Below are positions 18,031 to 27,468 of a stretch of DNA of 64,000 nt, piece by piece. The stretch is from NCBI RefSeq assembly GCF_001426995.1, contig NZ_LMFY01000002.1:144847-208846 (forward strand). The letters are read 5' to 3'. The stretch comes from Microbacterium sp. Root553 (GTDB lineage Bacteria > Actinomycetota > Actinomycetes > Actinomycetales > Microbacteriaceae). Both the position numbers and the translations under genes were made by a program. How positions within the stretch are numbered: the stretch's first letter is position 1; each line of letters starts with the position of its first letter. The notes under the pieces are model-generated. The model saw only the letters and a program-made list of their open reading frames with translations. It did not search any database and was not told the origin of the DNA.

Positions 18031-19755
18031 ATGGCAACCGTCGCAACGAACATCGTCAAGACCCTCCGCGCCAACGGGATCGACCGTGTCTACGGCCTTC
18101 CGGGTGATTCCCTCAACGGGTTCACCGACGCCCTCCGTAAGGACGGCGGGATCCGATGGGTGCACGTCCGCCACGAGGAGTCCGCGGCGTTCGCGGCGGC
18201 GGCGGATGCGTCGCTCACCGGCGACCTCGCGGTGGTGGCAGGCTCCTGCGGGCCGGGCAACCTGCACCTGATCAACGGTCTCTTCGACGCCAACCGCTCG
18301 CGGGTCCCGGTGCTGGCGATCGCGGCCCACATCCCGACGTCCGAGATCGGCACCGGGTACTTCCAGGAGACGCACCCGCAGGAGCTCTTCCGCGAGTGCA
18401 GCGTCTACGTCGAGTACGTCGCCGATCCGTCGCAGATGCCGCGACTGCTCGAGATCGCGATGCGCGCAGCGATCGAGCAGCGAGGGGTCGCGGTGCTGGT
18501 GATCCCCGGCGATGTCGCCCTCTCCGAGATCGCCGATGACCGTGCGGTCGTCATCGAGCGCACGCATCCGGTCGTCGTGCCCCGCGCCGACGAGCTCGAG
18601 CGAGCGGCGACTCTGCTGAACGCGTCGAAGAAGACCACGATCCTCGCGGGTGCCGGCGTCGAGGGCGCGCACGACGAGGTCGTCGCGTTGGCCGACCGCC
18701 TGGGCGCGCCGATCGTGCACGCGCTCCGCGGCAAGGAGTTCATCGAGTACGACAATCCCTTCGATGTCGGGATGACGGGACTGCTCGGTTTCGCCTCCGG
18801 CTATCGCGCGATGGAGGCCGCCGACACGCTGCTGGTGCTGGGCAGCGACTTCCCTTACGAGCAGTTCTACCCCGAGCACGCCACGACGATCCAGGTCGAC
18901 ATCCGCGGATCGCAGCTGGGCAAGCGGCATCCGCTCGATCTCGGCCTGGTCGGCGACGTCGGCGCGACCGTCTCGGCGCTGCTGCCTCGACTCGCCGAGA
19001 AGAGCGATCGCGGCCATCTCGACGACGCGACGGCGCACTACCGCAAGACCAGGGCGAAGCTCGACGACCTCGCCACGCCGACGAAGGCGGGGCGCCCGAT
19101 CCACCCGCAGTACCTCGCGCGACTGCTCGACGAGCAGGCCGCGGATGACGCGATCTTCACGGCCGATGTCGGCTCGCCCACCGTGTGGGCCGCGCGCTAC
19201 CTGTCGATGACCGAGAACCGTCGACTGATCGGATCGTTCACGCACGGCTCGATGGCGAACGCGTTGCTGCACGGGATCGGCGCCCAGGTGTCCCATCCCG
19301 ACCGTCAGGTGGTCGCTCTCGCCGGCGACGGCGGACTGGCGATGATGCTGGGCGAGCTGCTCACCCTCACGCAGAACCGACTGCCGGTGAAGACGATCGT
19401 GGTCAACAACTCGTCGCTGAACTTCGTCGAGCTCGAGATGAAGGCGGCCGGGTTCGTGACCTACGGCACCGATCTCACCAACCCGAGCTTCGCGGCGATC
19501 GCCGAGGCCATGGGCATCTTCGCGCGTCGCGTCGAGAACAGCGAGGACCTGCCCGAGGCCGTGCGCGAGGTGCTCGCCCACGACGGCCCCGCACTGCTCG
19601 ACGTCGTGACCGAGCGGCAGGAGCTGTCCATGCCGCCGGCGATCGAGGCCGAGCAGGTCAAGGGATTCGCCCTGTACGCCATCCGCACGGTCATGTCCGG
19701 CCGGGGCGACGAGCTGCTCGACCTCGCCAGGGCGAACTGGCGGCAGCTCCTCTGA
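18031..19755 (+). CDS. poxB: Pyruvate dehydrogenase (quinone) / pyruvate oxidase
   Basis: ThDP- and FAD-dependent enzyme oxidising pyruvate to acetate and CO2 with electrons passed to membrane quinones; a peripheral membrane protein. 574 residues. It has the N-terminal ThDP-pyrimidine domain (GLPGDSLNGFTDAL, HEESAAFAAAADA), a central FAD domain, and a C-terminal ThDP-pyrophosphate domain (GDGGLAMMLGEL ending NNSSLNF). No ribosome site is seen; TAGGTT lies 6 nt before the ATG, fitting leaderless expression. An acetolactate synthase is less likely given length and best-matching blocks. It converges with the TPR gene 48 bp away. Confidence 0.92.
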   Translation: MATVATNIVKTLRANGIDRVYGLPGDSLNGFTDALRKDGGIRWVHVRHEESAAFAAAADASLTGDLAVVAGSCGPGNLHLINGLFDANRSRVPVLAIAAHIPTSEIGTGYFQETHPQELFRECSVYVEYVADPSQMPRLLEIAMRAAIEQRGVAVLVIPGDVALSEIADDRAVVIERTHPVVVPRADELERAATLLNASKKTTILAGAGVEGAHDEVVALADRLGAPIVHALRGKEFIEYDNPFDVGMTGLLGFASGYRAMEAADTLLVLGSDFPYEQFYPEHATTIQVDIRGSQLGKRHPLDLGLVGDVGATVSALLPRLAEKSDRGHLDDATAHYRKTRAKLDDLATPTKAGRPIHPQYLARLLDEQAADDAIFTADVGSPTVWAARYLSMTENRRLIGSFTHGSMANALLHGIGAQVSHPDRQVVALAGDGGLAMMLGELLTLTQNRLPVKTIVVNNSSLNFVELEMKAAGFVTYGTDLTNPSFAAIAEAMGIFARRVENSEDLPEAVREVLAHDGPALLDVVTERQELSMPPAIEAEQVKGFALYAIRTVMSGRGDELLDLARANWRQLL

Positions 19756-19803
19756 GCTCGGCCGGCCCGCGTCGGCCGGGAGGAGCACCGGCCCGCGTGT
19801 GAG

Positions 19804-22602
19804 TCAGCTGTCGAGCAGGCCCCGCACCTCTTCGGCCTCGGCGTGGCGTCCGAGCGTCTCCAGTGCGGTGCCCAGCTCCAGAGCGGAGACCTCGCGCAGT
19901 GCGGGCTCGCCGGCGGCGTGCTCGATCGCGCTGCGATAGATCGGCACGGCGTCGCCGGGGCGCTCGTTCGCCGCGAGCAGACGGGCGGCGAACAGTTCGG
20001 ATCCGCCCGCCGAGCCGAGGTCCCCGACCGCGGCGAACCCGTCCGCCGCGGTGAGCGCTGCGGCGACGGCCTCGTCCGTGCGCCCGAACTGCGCGAGCAC
20101 GCGACCGCGGGAGTCGGTGACATCGGCGAGCAGCCATCCCGCGTCATGCTCCCGGGCGAGGGCGGCGACCTCGTCGAGCAGCGAGAAGGCCCGCTCGTCC
20201 TGACGGGCTCCGTACGCCTGGCCGAGGTTGTGCAGCACGTCGGCGAGGGTGCCGACCGCCTCGGGGGCCTGCCGTGCGAGTGCGGATGCCGTTTCGAGCG
20301 CCTCGATCGCCTCGTCGTGCTCGTCGAAGCGCGCGAGGATCTTCGCGCGCTCGGTCAGCGCCACGGCCTGCTCGGCGTGCTCGTCGTCTTGGCCGAAGAG
20401 CTCGGCGGCGTAGCCGAAGGCGCCGACGGCCTGTCCGTACTCTCCCGATGCCGCCAGCGCACGGGCGAGCAGGGACGCCGTCATCGCACGTGACGCGGCC
20501 GGCACCTCGGTCTGCTCCTCGCGCTCCAGCACCTGGGCGAACAGCTCCGCGGCGACTGCGGCATCACCGGCCGAGAGCATGGCGCGTGCGAGGCGGAAGT
20601 CGGCGCCGGCCTGATCGCCGCCCTCCTGCGCGACGAGCCGCGAGGTCACGCGGTAGCGGGAGACCGCCTTCTCGGCGTCCCCCGCGTCTTCCCACAGTGC
20701 GCCGGCGAGCAGATGCGCAGCGGCCAGCGCCGTGGTCGCGCCGAGCCCGGCGAGCAGACGGCACGCCTCATCGGCATCCGCCGCGCCCTCGACGAACGCG
20801 TCGCTGCCGCCGCGCACCCTGGCCCGTGTCTGCAGCGCCTGCGCCCGATGGCCGATGCTGAGGTCGTCTTGTGCGAGGAAGCGGTCGAGCACGGCCGACG
20901 CGTTCTCGATGTCACCCGCGTGCAGCATCGCCGCGACGGCCACCAGCGTCGTGGTGTTCGCCAGCCGCACGTCGCCGGCCTCGACGAACGCCCTCGCGGC
21001 GATCTCCGCCATGTCCAGAGCCGCCGCGGGCTCCTCGGACTGCAGGTGCAGCGAGGCCCGGCTGATGGCGAGGTCGCCGCGCGACCACGCGGGCAGAGAC
21101 GCCGCCTGGGCGAGTGCGTCTTCGAGGGCGGCTGCGGCGTCGGGCGTGGTCGCGCCGAACGTGGCGAGTCCGAGCCGCTGTTCGAGGTCGGCCTGATCGT
21201 CGAGTCCGGTCGCCCGCAGAGCGTCGATGCGCGCCGGGAGCAGGCCGGCCGCCTCGGCGTCGCGGTCCAGGGCGATGAGGATGCCGATCTGCATCGACAG
21301 GAGCTGCGCGATCTTCGCCGGATCCTCGACGCCCATCGCGTGCGGGAGGGCTCGGAGCGTCTCGTGCTCGGCGCCGAACTGGGCGAGCTGCATGGCGCGG
21401 TCGAACCAGGCATCCGGATCCGCCGGAGCGGCGGCGTCGGGAGCGGTGGAGAAGACATCGGAGCGGATCGGCACGTCGTAGTGCTCGCTCGACAGGGCGC
21501 GCGTCCTGGCGAGGCTGCGCGCGTGGCCGTCGGTTCCGTCACGCCGGTCGAACTCCGCGCCGAGGCGTTCCGCCGCCGCCCACGATGCCGCGGCGAGGTC
21601 GTCGGCATGCCAGGCGCCTTCGTGGGCGCCGAAGAACTCGACGAGCGCGGGGGAGTCCGCACCCCGCACCGGGGTGTCGCCGTGTCCGGCCGCGGTCACC
21701 CGATCGAGCGCGAAGGCGAAGGCCCCCAGCGCCACGACGTGCGCGTCGACGTTGAGGCCGTCGTGGCCCAGCCACGAGATATGACGCTCGACCTGGGCGA
21801 GCGCGCGAGCCTCGTTGCCGGTGAGCGCCGAGAACACGATGTTGTTGGCCACGATGCGCAGGTTGTCGGGGTTGTCCTTGGCGAGGCGGTAGCTGCGCAG
21901 ATGGGCGCTCCTCGCCTCGTCCAGCTGCCCGGCGCGCAGATACGGCACGAGTACGCGGGAGAGCGCGTGCTCGGGTTCCTCACCGCAGGAGAATCCACCC
22001 TCCAGCATCTCCTCGACCAGACGGATGGCCTGGTCCTCACGGCCCGTCTCGGCGAAGAATCCGGCGAACTGGCTGCGTCCGCAGGCGTCGCAATGGCTGT
22101 GGTCATCGCGGGGTGTGGCCTCCAGCTGCACGCGCAGCGCCTCGGCGTCGTCGATGCGGCCGGCCTCCCAGGCGTCCTCGAAACGCGCCGTCAGCACGCC
22201 GCTGAGCCCGAGTCCGCCCGCCCGGTAGTGCGCCTCCATGTCGTCCAGCACGGCCGCGATCTGCTCGGCGGAGAACGCCGGCGACGAGCGCAGCGACGAG
22301 GCCATCCACTTGAACTGCCACATCAGGTCGGCGCCGCCGTATTCGAGGTCGGCGGGGAAGCGCTGCGGGTCCGCGTCGTGCCGGGCCAGGCACCAGGCGA
22401 ACGAGTTCAGCATCACATCCGTCGCGCCGTTCATGTTGGCCGACGCGGTCTGCCGCATCCGCGCCTGGTACTCGAGTCGTTCGTCGCCGATCTCGATGGC
22501 GAGCGCCACCGCTTCGGCGACGAGGGCCTGCTCGGCCGGGCCCCAGGGGGTGCGGTCGATCTCCTCGACGAGCTGCGTGAAGCGCGTGCGCGAGCGTTTC
22601 AT
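19804..22602 (-). CDS. Large tetratricopeptide-repeat protein, partner of the HSP90-like ATPase
   Basis: 932-residue soluble protein composed almost entirely of Ala-rich paired helices with TPR character (for example AFVEAGDVRLANTTTLVAVAAMLHAG, and ALEDALAQAASLPAWSRGDLAISRA) from about residue 110 to the end. A CxxC pair (C171/C174 in HSHCDACGRSQ) could bind a metal. There is no signal peptide. It starts 29 bp downstream of the HSP90-like gene on the same strand, so the two form an operon. TPR proteins are the classic co-chaperones of eukaryotic HSP90, which suggests a chaperone-adaptor role here; this is inference only. No enzymatic motif was recognised. Confidence 0.72.
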   Translation of the reverse strand: MKRSRTRFTQLVEEIDRTPWGPAEQALVAEAVALAIEIGDERLEYQARMRQTASANMNGATDVMLNSFAWCLARHDADPQRFPADLEYGGADLMWQFKWMASSLRSSPAFSAEQIAAVLDDMEAHYRAGGLGLSGVLTARFEDAWEAGRIDDAEALRVQLEATPRDDHSHCDACGRSQFAGFFAETGREDQAIRLVEEMLEGGFSCGEEPEHALSRVLVPYLRAGQLDEARSAHLRSYRLAKDNPDNLRIVANNIVFSALTGNEARALAQVERHISWLGHDGLNVDAHVVALGAFAFALDRVTAAGHGDTPVRGADSPALVEFFGAHEGAWHADDLAAASWAAAERLGAEFDRRDGTDGHARSLARTRALSSEHYDVPIRSDVFSTAPDAAAPADPDAWFDRAMQLAQFGAEHETLRALPHAMGVEDPAKIAQLLSMQIGILIALDRDAEAAGLLPARIDALRATGLDDQADLEQRLGLATFGATTPDAAAALEDALAQAASLPAWSRGDLAISRASLHLQSEEPAAALDMAEIAARAFVEAGDVRLANTTTLVAVAAMLHAGDIENASAVLDRFLAQDDLSIGHRAQALQTRARVRGGSDAFVEGAADADEACRLLAGLGATTALAAAHLLAGALWEDAGDAEKAVSRYRVTSRLVAQEGGDQAGADFRLARAMLSAGDAAVAAELFAQVLEREEQTEVPAASRAMTASLLARALAASGEYGQAVGAFGYAAELFGQDDEHAEQAVALTERAKILARFDEHDEAIEALETASALARQAPEAVGTLADVLHNLGQAYGARQDERAFSLLDEVAALAREHDAGWLLADVTDSRGRVLAQFGRTDEAVAAALTAADGFAAVGDLGSAGGSELFAARLLAANERPGDAVPIYRSAIEHAAGEPALREVSALELGTALETLGRHAEAEEVRGLLDS

Positions 22603-22631
22603 GGTGAGTCCTTCGGGCTGTGGTGGGCGGG

Positions 22632-24455
22632 TCAGAACGCGTCGTCGAACGGCAGCGAGTCCTCTTCGAGGCCGGCCGAGAGGGCGACCAGGTCGGTGAG
22701 GGCTGTCGTCATGAGGGCGCGGTCGGAGTCGGAGAGCGGATGGTGTCCGGACAGCAGGGCCTGGATGTAGAGCAGCTGCACGGTACGGGCGAACACCGCG
22801 TCGTCGGCGACGCGCACCAGGGCCCGCACCACGCGGTTCGACCAGTTCAGACACAGGCGGGCGCGGAGATCCTCGGGCCCGCTCGTCGCGGCGGTCGCGT
22901 CGATGCGATCGAGCACCCCGCCCCACAGCGATCCGGTGATCCCTCGCGTGCGACCGCGATCGATGCGGCGCAGCACCTCGGGGTCGGCGACGTAGAGCGC
23001 GGCGAGCTCGGGCTGGTCGACGGAGCGCACCGTGACCGAGCAGTCCGAGGCGCTCAGCACGGCGCTCGCCCTCGCCTCGAGGGCGAGCGCGGCGTCGCGG
23101 TCGTCCAGGGGAGGGGGATCGAGGCGGTCGAGTTCCCCGGTCACATCGACGACCTCGACGGTGACCTGGGGATAGAGGTCGGGCAGCATGCCCACGATGT
23201 CGGAGTCGTAGAGGTAGCCGCCGTTGACCAGGACCTCGGATGCCGGTGAGATGCCCGCCACCTGACGGAACTCGTCGACCGACGGGGCGACGCGCACGTG
23301 CGGGTACCGCTCGACCAGATCGCCGATGCGCATCGTGCCGTGCGTGGTCTCGAGGGTCAGCCACCGGGTGATGAACCGCGCGAGCTCCTCGTCGTGGCGG
23401 ACGAGCGACTTCAGCCCCACCTCGTGGATCGCCACGAACTGCGCGAGCCGGTGGGGTTCGCGCAGCCCGAGCTCGAGGACCCAGCGACGGATGCCCGCGC
23501 CGAGGTGCTCACGCACCCGCTCGAGGGCCGCGTCGTCGACGAGGGACTCGCGACTCGCGGTCGGCGACAGGCCGGTGGAGTCGATGACCGCGCGGACGAA
23601 GAACGCCCATTCCGGCAGCACGTCGTCGACGCGCTCGCCGAGCAGCATCCGACCCAGATACGTGCGCGTCGCCTGGCGTGCGCCCGGAGGCGGGGCGAAC
23701 GGCAGCACGTAGGCGAGTCCGCGCGTGCCGGTCGCCGGCTCATGCAGCTCGATCGCGTCGAAGGGGGCGGCGCCGAGGAGGTCGCGCCCGTACCGCACGG
23801 CCTGCTCGATGTCGTCCGCGGCATCGAGGAACGGCGCGGGGCGGGTGATGTCGATGTCGCCGGTCGGTGAGTCCACCGTCACCCGCACGGGCAGGAACTC
23901 GGCGAACGCCGTCGCCAGCTCGCGCACCGCGGCGGGGCGCAGCAGGTCGTCGGCGTCGAACCGCGCCGAGAGGTGCACGCTGGTGCCGATGGGCAGATCG
24001 TCGTCGATCTCGACGACGCGGAAGGTGCCGTCCGCGTTGCCGGTCCATTCGACCGCCGAGCCTCCGCGTGCGCTGCGCGAGCGGATCACGATGGTGTCGG
24101 CGACCATGAAGCAGCTGAGCAGCCCGATGCCGAACTGGCCGAGGTAGTCGCTGCGCGGGAGGTCGAAGATGTCGCGTTTCGAGCTGCGCCCCACGGTGGC
24201 CAGCAGATCCGCGACCTCGTCGATGGTGAGACCGATCCCGTCGTCCCGCAGCACGAACTCGCCGGAGGCGTCGGTGAGCGGGGTGATCCGGATGTGACCG
24301 CCCGCACCGTCGACCTCTCGGCGCGCCGTGACGGCATCCCGCGCGTTCTGCAGGAGCTCGCGCAGATAGACGCGTGGGCTCGAGTAGATGTGCCGGCTCA
24401 GAAGGTCGACGACCCCGCGCAGGTCCACCTGGAACTGCTGCACGTCAGCACTCAC
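22632..24455 (-). CDS. HSP90-family (HtpG-like) GHKL ATPase
   Basis: 607-residue cytosolic ATP-driven chaperone-like protein. The Bergerat ATP fold is intact: ELLQNARDAV (E33, N37, D40), DDGIGLT (71-77) and GQFGIGLLSCF (106-115). The middle domain keeps an HSP90-like LPEWAFFVRAVIDSTGLSPTASRE block. The C-terminal third diverges from classical HtpG and ends acidic (GLEEDSLPFDDAF). It starts with GTG after an AGGAGG site. It is the first gene of a two-gene operon with the TPR protein. Classical HtpG normally stands alone, so this is a specialised actinobacterial HSP90 branch. Confidence 0.85.
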   Translation of the reverse strand: MSADVQQFQVDLRGVVDLLSRHIYSSPRVYLRELLQNARDAVTARREVDGAGGHIRITPLTDASGEFVLRDDGIGLTIDEVADLLATVGRSSKRDIFDLPRSDYLGQFGIGLLSCFMVADTIVIRSRSARGGSAVEWTGNADGTFRVVEIDDDLPIGTSVHLSARFDADDLLRPAAVRELATAFAEFLPVRVTVDSPTGDIDITRPAPFLDAADDIEQAVRYGRDLLGAAPFDAIELHEPATGTRGLAYVLPFAPPPGARQATRTYLGRMLLGERVDDVLPEWAFFVRAVIDSTGLSPTASRESLVDDAALERVREHLGAGIRRWVLELGLREPHRLAQFVAIHEVGLKSLVRHDEELARFITRWLTLETTHGTMRIGDLVERYPHVRVAPSVDEFRQVAGISPASEVLVNGGYLYDSDIVGMLPDLYPQVTVEVVDVTGELDRLDPPPLDDRDAALALEARASAVLSASDCSVTVRSVDQPELAALYVADPEVLRRIDRGRTRGITGSLWGGVLDRIDATAATSGPEDLRARLCLNWSNRVVRALVRVADDAVFARTVQLLYIQALLSGHHPLSDSDRALMTTALTDLVALSAGLEEDSLPFDDAF

Positions 24456-24646
24456 CGCATCGCCTCCTGTCGCGTCCGCTCGCCGAGCCTAACAACAACG
24501 GCACGTCGGGGTCCGGTTCGGTCGCGGCCGAAGGATGCCGTATGCTTGACGAGCAGTTGTTGTCTGCATTCTTTCGCCGTGCCCGGTCCTCCGGTCAGGT
24601 CAAGGATGGCAGGATGAAGATGACACCCCGAGACCATCCGGTCTCT

Positions 24647-24719
<73 letters not shown>

Positions 24720-24758
24720 CGCGTCAGCACACGCTGACACACGAAAGGTACATTCAGG

Positions 24759-25031
24759 ATGGATCAGGACGAACCGCGCGGCGAGGTCGTCGCGTCCGGC
24801 GCCACCCGCGAGAAGAAGCGTGGACTCGTGGGCTTCTTCGCGGGCATCGCCCTGTTCTTCCGTCAGGTCATCGCCGAACTGCGCAAGGTCGTCACCCCGA
24901 CCCGCAAGGAACTGGTCAAGTTCACCGCAGTGGTGCTCGTCTTCGTCTTGATCGTCATGGGCATCGTCTACGGACTCGACACCCTGTTCGCCTGGGTGAC
25001 GCACGTGGTGTTCGGGGTTCCGGGCGCCTGA
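24759..25031 (+). CDS. secE: Preprotein translocase subunit SecE
   Basis: 90-residue single-span membrane subunit of the SecYEG channel. A basic N-terminal part is followed by the amphipathic helix FFRQVIAELRKVVTPTRKEL, which clamps SecY, and one transmembrane helix (VVLVFVLIVMGIVYGLDTLF). The order tRNA-Trp, secE, nusG, rplK, rplA is the conserved bacterial arrangement. A GAAAGG site is suitably spaced before the ATG. Confidence 0.96.
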   Translation: MDQDEPRGEVVASGATREKKRGLVGFFAGIALFFRQVIAELRKVVTPTRKELVKFTAVVLVFVLIVMGIVYGLDTLFAWVTHVVFGVPGA

Positions 25032-25072
25032 CGCCCTCGCGGCCCTGGCCGCAGTGATTGGAAAGAAACAAC

Positions 25073-26131
25073 GTGGCTGAACGATATTCCGACGACGCCG
25101 ACTGGGCGACCGCTGCCGAGCAGTCCAGCGAGGAGGACGAGGCCCAGGAGGGCAACGTCCTCGCCGCTGAGGAGAACTCGGTCACCCCGGCCGAGCACGT
25201 CGCACTGCACGTCGAGGACGTCGACGCCGAGCCCGAGACGCAGGACGACACCGATATCGAAATCGACGACCCGGAGGCTGACGCCATCGTGAACGACGCT
25301 CTCAATCTCGACGAGGCGGCAGAGGCTGAGGCCGCCGCCGAGGTCCTGAACGAATCCGTGGCGGACGAGACCGCCGAGCACGAGGCCGCCGAGGCCGACG
25401 AGGTCACCCCCTACGACGGTCCCGACGTGAACGGCGAGGACGACCGTCCCCAGGCCGACACGGACGAGGATGACGACGACGCCGAGGGCGAGGGTGACGA
25501 CGCCGAGGAGGACCCGTACGAGGCGTTCCGTCTCGACCTGCGGATGCTGCCGGGCAAGTGGTACGTCATCCACTCGTACGCCGGATTCGAGCGCAAGGTC
25601 AAGGCGAACATCGAGCAGCGCAAGTCGACGCTCGAGGTCGAGGACGAGATCTACCAGATCGAGGTCCCGATGGAGGACGTCGTCGAGATCAAGAACGGCC
25701 AGCGCAAGATGGTCACCCGCGTGCGCATCCCGGGCTACGTGCTCGTGCGCATGGAGCTCACGGAAGACACCTGGTCCGTCGTCCGTCACACGCCTGGCGT
25801 CACCGGCTTCGTGGGCAACGCCCACAACCCGACTCCGCTGCGCTTCGAAGAGGCCTTCAACATGCTGAAGTCTCTCGTCGAGGTCAAGGACGTCCCGACC
25901 GCCAAGAACATCGCGTCGAAGGGCGGCGTCGCCGTCGCTCGTCCGCTGCCCGCCGAGGTCGATTTCGAGGTCGGCGAGACCATCACGATCAAGGAGGGCT
26001 CGTTCGCGGGTCTGCCCGGTTCGATCAGCGAGATCAAGCCCGAGAGCGGAAAGCTCACCGTGCTCGTGTCGCTCTTCGAGCGTGAGACCCCGGTCGAGCT
26101 GTCGTTCGACCAGGTCACGAAGATGATCTGA
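25073..26131 (+). CDS. nusG: Transcription termination/antitermination factor NusG with acidic extension
   Basis: 352 residues: an NGN domain from about 160 ([21 protein letters not shown]) and a C-terminal KOW domain (about 300-350, [21 protein letters not shown]). Residues 1-155 form a low-complexity extension dominated by Asp, Glu and Ala, with runs such as [17 protein letters not shown], common to actinobacterial NusG but variable. It binds RNA polymerase and couples it to Rho and the ribosome. The GTG at 25073 is chosen because GGAAAG lies 7 nt upstream; an in-frame TTG 15 nt earlier has no site. A strong hairpin follows the stop. Confidence 0.95.
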   Translation: MAERYSDDADWATAAEQSSEEDEAQEGNVLAAEENSVTPAEHVALHVEDVDAEPETQDDTDIEIDDPEADAIVNDALNLDEAAEAEAAAEVLNESVADETAEHEAAEADEVTPYDGPDVNGEDDRPQADTDEDDDDAEGEGDDAEEDPYEAFRLDLRMLPGKWYVIHSYAGFERKVKANIEQRKSTLEVEDEIYQIEVPMEDVVEIKNGQRKMVTRVRIPGYVLVRMELTEDTWSVVRHTPGVTGFVGNAHNPTPLRFEEAFNMLKSLVEVKDVPTAKNIASKGGVAVARPLPAEVDFEVGETITIKEGSFAGLPGSISEIKPESGKLTVLVSLFERETPVELSFDQVTKMI

Positions 26132-26143
26132 CACACGTCGCAC

Positions 26144-26178
26144 GAGAACGGCCGTCCCGCTTCGGGGCGGCCGTTCTC
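26144..26178 (+). terminator. nusG terminator hairpin
   Basis: Perfect 10-bp stem GAGAACGGCC/GGCCGTTCTC with a further partial GC-rich inner stem, 12 bp after the nusG stop. There is no U-run, as often in high-GC genomes. It separates secE-nusG from the repeat array. Confidence 0.7.
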
Positions 26179-26184
26179 GCATCC

Positions 26185-26860
26185 GGGGTCAGTTCTGCAT
26201 CCGTGATTCCGGGGCGGGGTCAGTTCCGCATCCGGGATTCTGTGCGGGGTCAGTTCTGCATCCGGAACGGGCTGTTCCGCTGCGTTATCGACCCCGCTCG
26301 GCATCCGGCACGTCGGCGAGGCGGCGTCCCGCGGACAGAGTCCATCCGGGGTCACTTCTGCATCCGTGATTCGGGCGGGGTCACCTAAGCATCCGTGATT
26401 CGGTGCGGGGTCACTTCCGCATCCCGAACCGGCCGTTCCGCTGCGTTATCGACCCCGCTAGGCATCCGGCACATCGATGAGGCGGCGTCCCGCGGGCAGA
26501 ATCCGTGCGGGGTCAGTTCTGCATCCGTGATTCGGACGGGGTCAGTTCTGCATCCGGAACGGGCTGTTCCGCTGCGTTATCGACCCCGCTAGGCATCCGG
26601 CACGTCGATGAGGCGGCGTCCCGCGGGCAGAATCTGTGCGGGGCCAGTTCTGCATCCGTGATTCCGTGCGGGGTCACTTCCGCATCCCGAACCGGCCGTT
26701 CCGCTGCGTTATCGACCCCGCTAGGCATCCGGCACATCGATGAGGCGGCATCCCGCGGGCAGAACCCGCGCGGGGGCACTTCCGCATCCGTGATTCTGTG
26801 CGGGGTCACTTCCGCATCCCGAACCGGCTGTTCCGCTGCGGTATCGACCCCGCCCGGCGT
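26185..26860 (+). repeat. Composite tandem repeat array between nusG and rplK
   Basis: No gene is supported in this stretch. Twelve copies of a GGGGTCAGTTCTGCATCCG-type module start at 26185, 26216, 26246, 26348, 26377, 26407, 26509, 26538, 26640, 26670, 26773 and 26802. Five of them (26246, 26407, 26538, 26670, 26802) continue into a long unit with GGAACGGGCTGTTCC, then TATCGACCCCGCTAGGCATC; the first four continue further with GATGAGGCGGCGTCCCGCGG. Long units recur every 161, 131, 132 and 132 bp. Each long unit can fold as an outer stem GGGGTC/GACCCC (8 bp in most, e.g. 26244-26251 with 26290-26297) around an inner stem (CGGAAC/GTTCCG). Copies differ by a few bases, so the array has been diverging. 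Confidence 0.9.
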
Positions 26861-26907
26861 CCCGTGCCTCCGGACGGCGTGCGTCGTCGGCATGCCCCGG
26901 GATCGGG

Positions 26908-26913
26908 TAGACT
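26908..26913 (+). promoter_or_regulatory. Probable rplKA -10 element
   Basis: TAGACT lies immediately after the repeat array and about 112 nt before rplK, leaving a long 5' leader. The leader contains an 8-bp hairpin CGGATGCC-GA-GGCATCCG at 26988-27005 just upstream of the ribosome site, a possible place for ribosomal-protein autoregulation. No confident -35 was found. Confidence 0.45.
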
Positions 26914-27025
26914 TACGTGGTTTGTGTGCCGCTTCGGCGTGCGCGCGAACCCCACCGCTGTCCGGAACCGCCGGATCGCGGGAGAAACGGATGCCGAGGC
27001 ATCCGATTCGATGAAAGGAAAGAGA

Positions 27026-27457
27026 ATGGCACCGAAGAAGAAGGTGACCGGCCTGATCAAGCTTCAGATCAAGGCCGGCGCTGCCAACCCGGCGCCGCCG
27101 ATCGGCCCCGCGCTCGGTCAGCATGGCGTCAACATCATGGAGTTCTGCAAGGCGTACAACGCCGCGACCGAGTCGCAGCGCGGCAACGTCATCCCCGTCG
27201 AGATCACCGTCTACGAGGACCGCAGCTTCACGTTCATCCTGAAGACCCCGCCGGCGGCGGAGCTCATCAAGAAGGCCGCGGGCGTCCCCAAGGGCTCCGC
27301 GACCCCGCACACCGTCAAGGTCGCGAAGATCACCAAGGAGCAGGTCCGCGAGATCGCCGAGACCAAGCAGGCCGATCTGAACGCGAACGACATCGAGGCT
27401 GCCTCGAAGATCATCGCCGGCACCGCCCGTTCCATGGGCATCACGGTCGAGGGCTGA
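27026..27457 (+). CDS. rplK: 50S ribosomal protein L11
   Basis: 143-residue L11 that binds the GTPase-associated centre of 23S rRNA. The N-terminal PxxP segment [25 protein letters not shown] and the C-terminal RNA-binding domain ending [12 protein letters not shown] are diagnostic. The ATG at 27026 has an AAAGGAAAG site. An in-frame ATG at 27011 would add five residues (MKGKR) but falls within the ribosome site. rplA follows 11 bp later. Confidence 0.97.
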
Positions 27458-27468
27458 GGAGAATAATC

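Noticed and set aside
18031..19755. Acetolactate synthase
   Set aside because: The arrangement and blocks match PoxB-type pyruvate:quinone oxidoreductase better, and no small ilvN-like gene follows.
23740..24048. Arginine-rich frames antisense or out of frame to the HSP90-like gene
   Set aside because: No start context and no recognisable domain; out-of-frame shadows of the real gene.
26185..26860. CRISPR array
   Set aside because: Repeats are unequal in length, spacers are themselves repeats, units contain nested inverted repeats, and no cas genes are near.
26203..27014. Short open frames across the nusG-rplK repeat array
   Set aside because: They merely translate the DNA repeats ([14 protein letters not shown] motifs), lack ribosome sites and resemble no protein.
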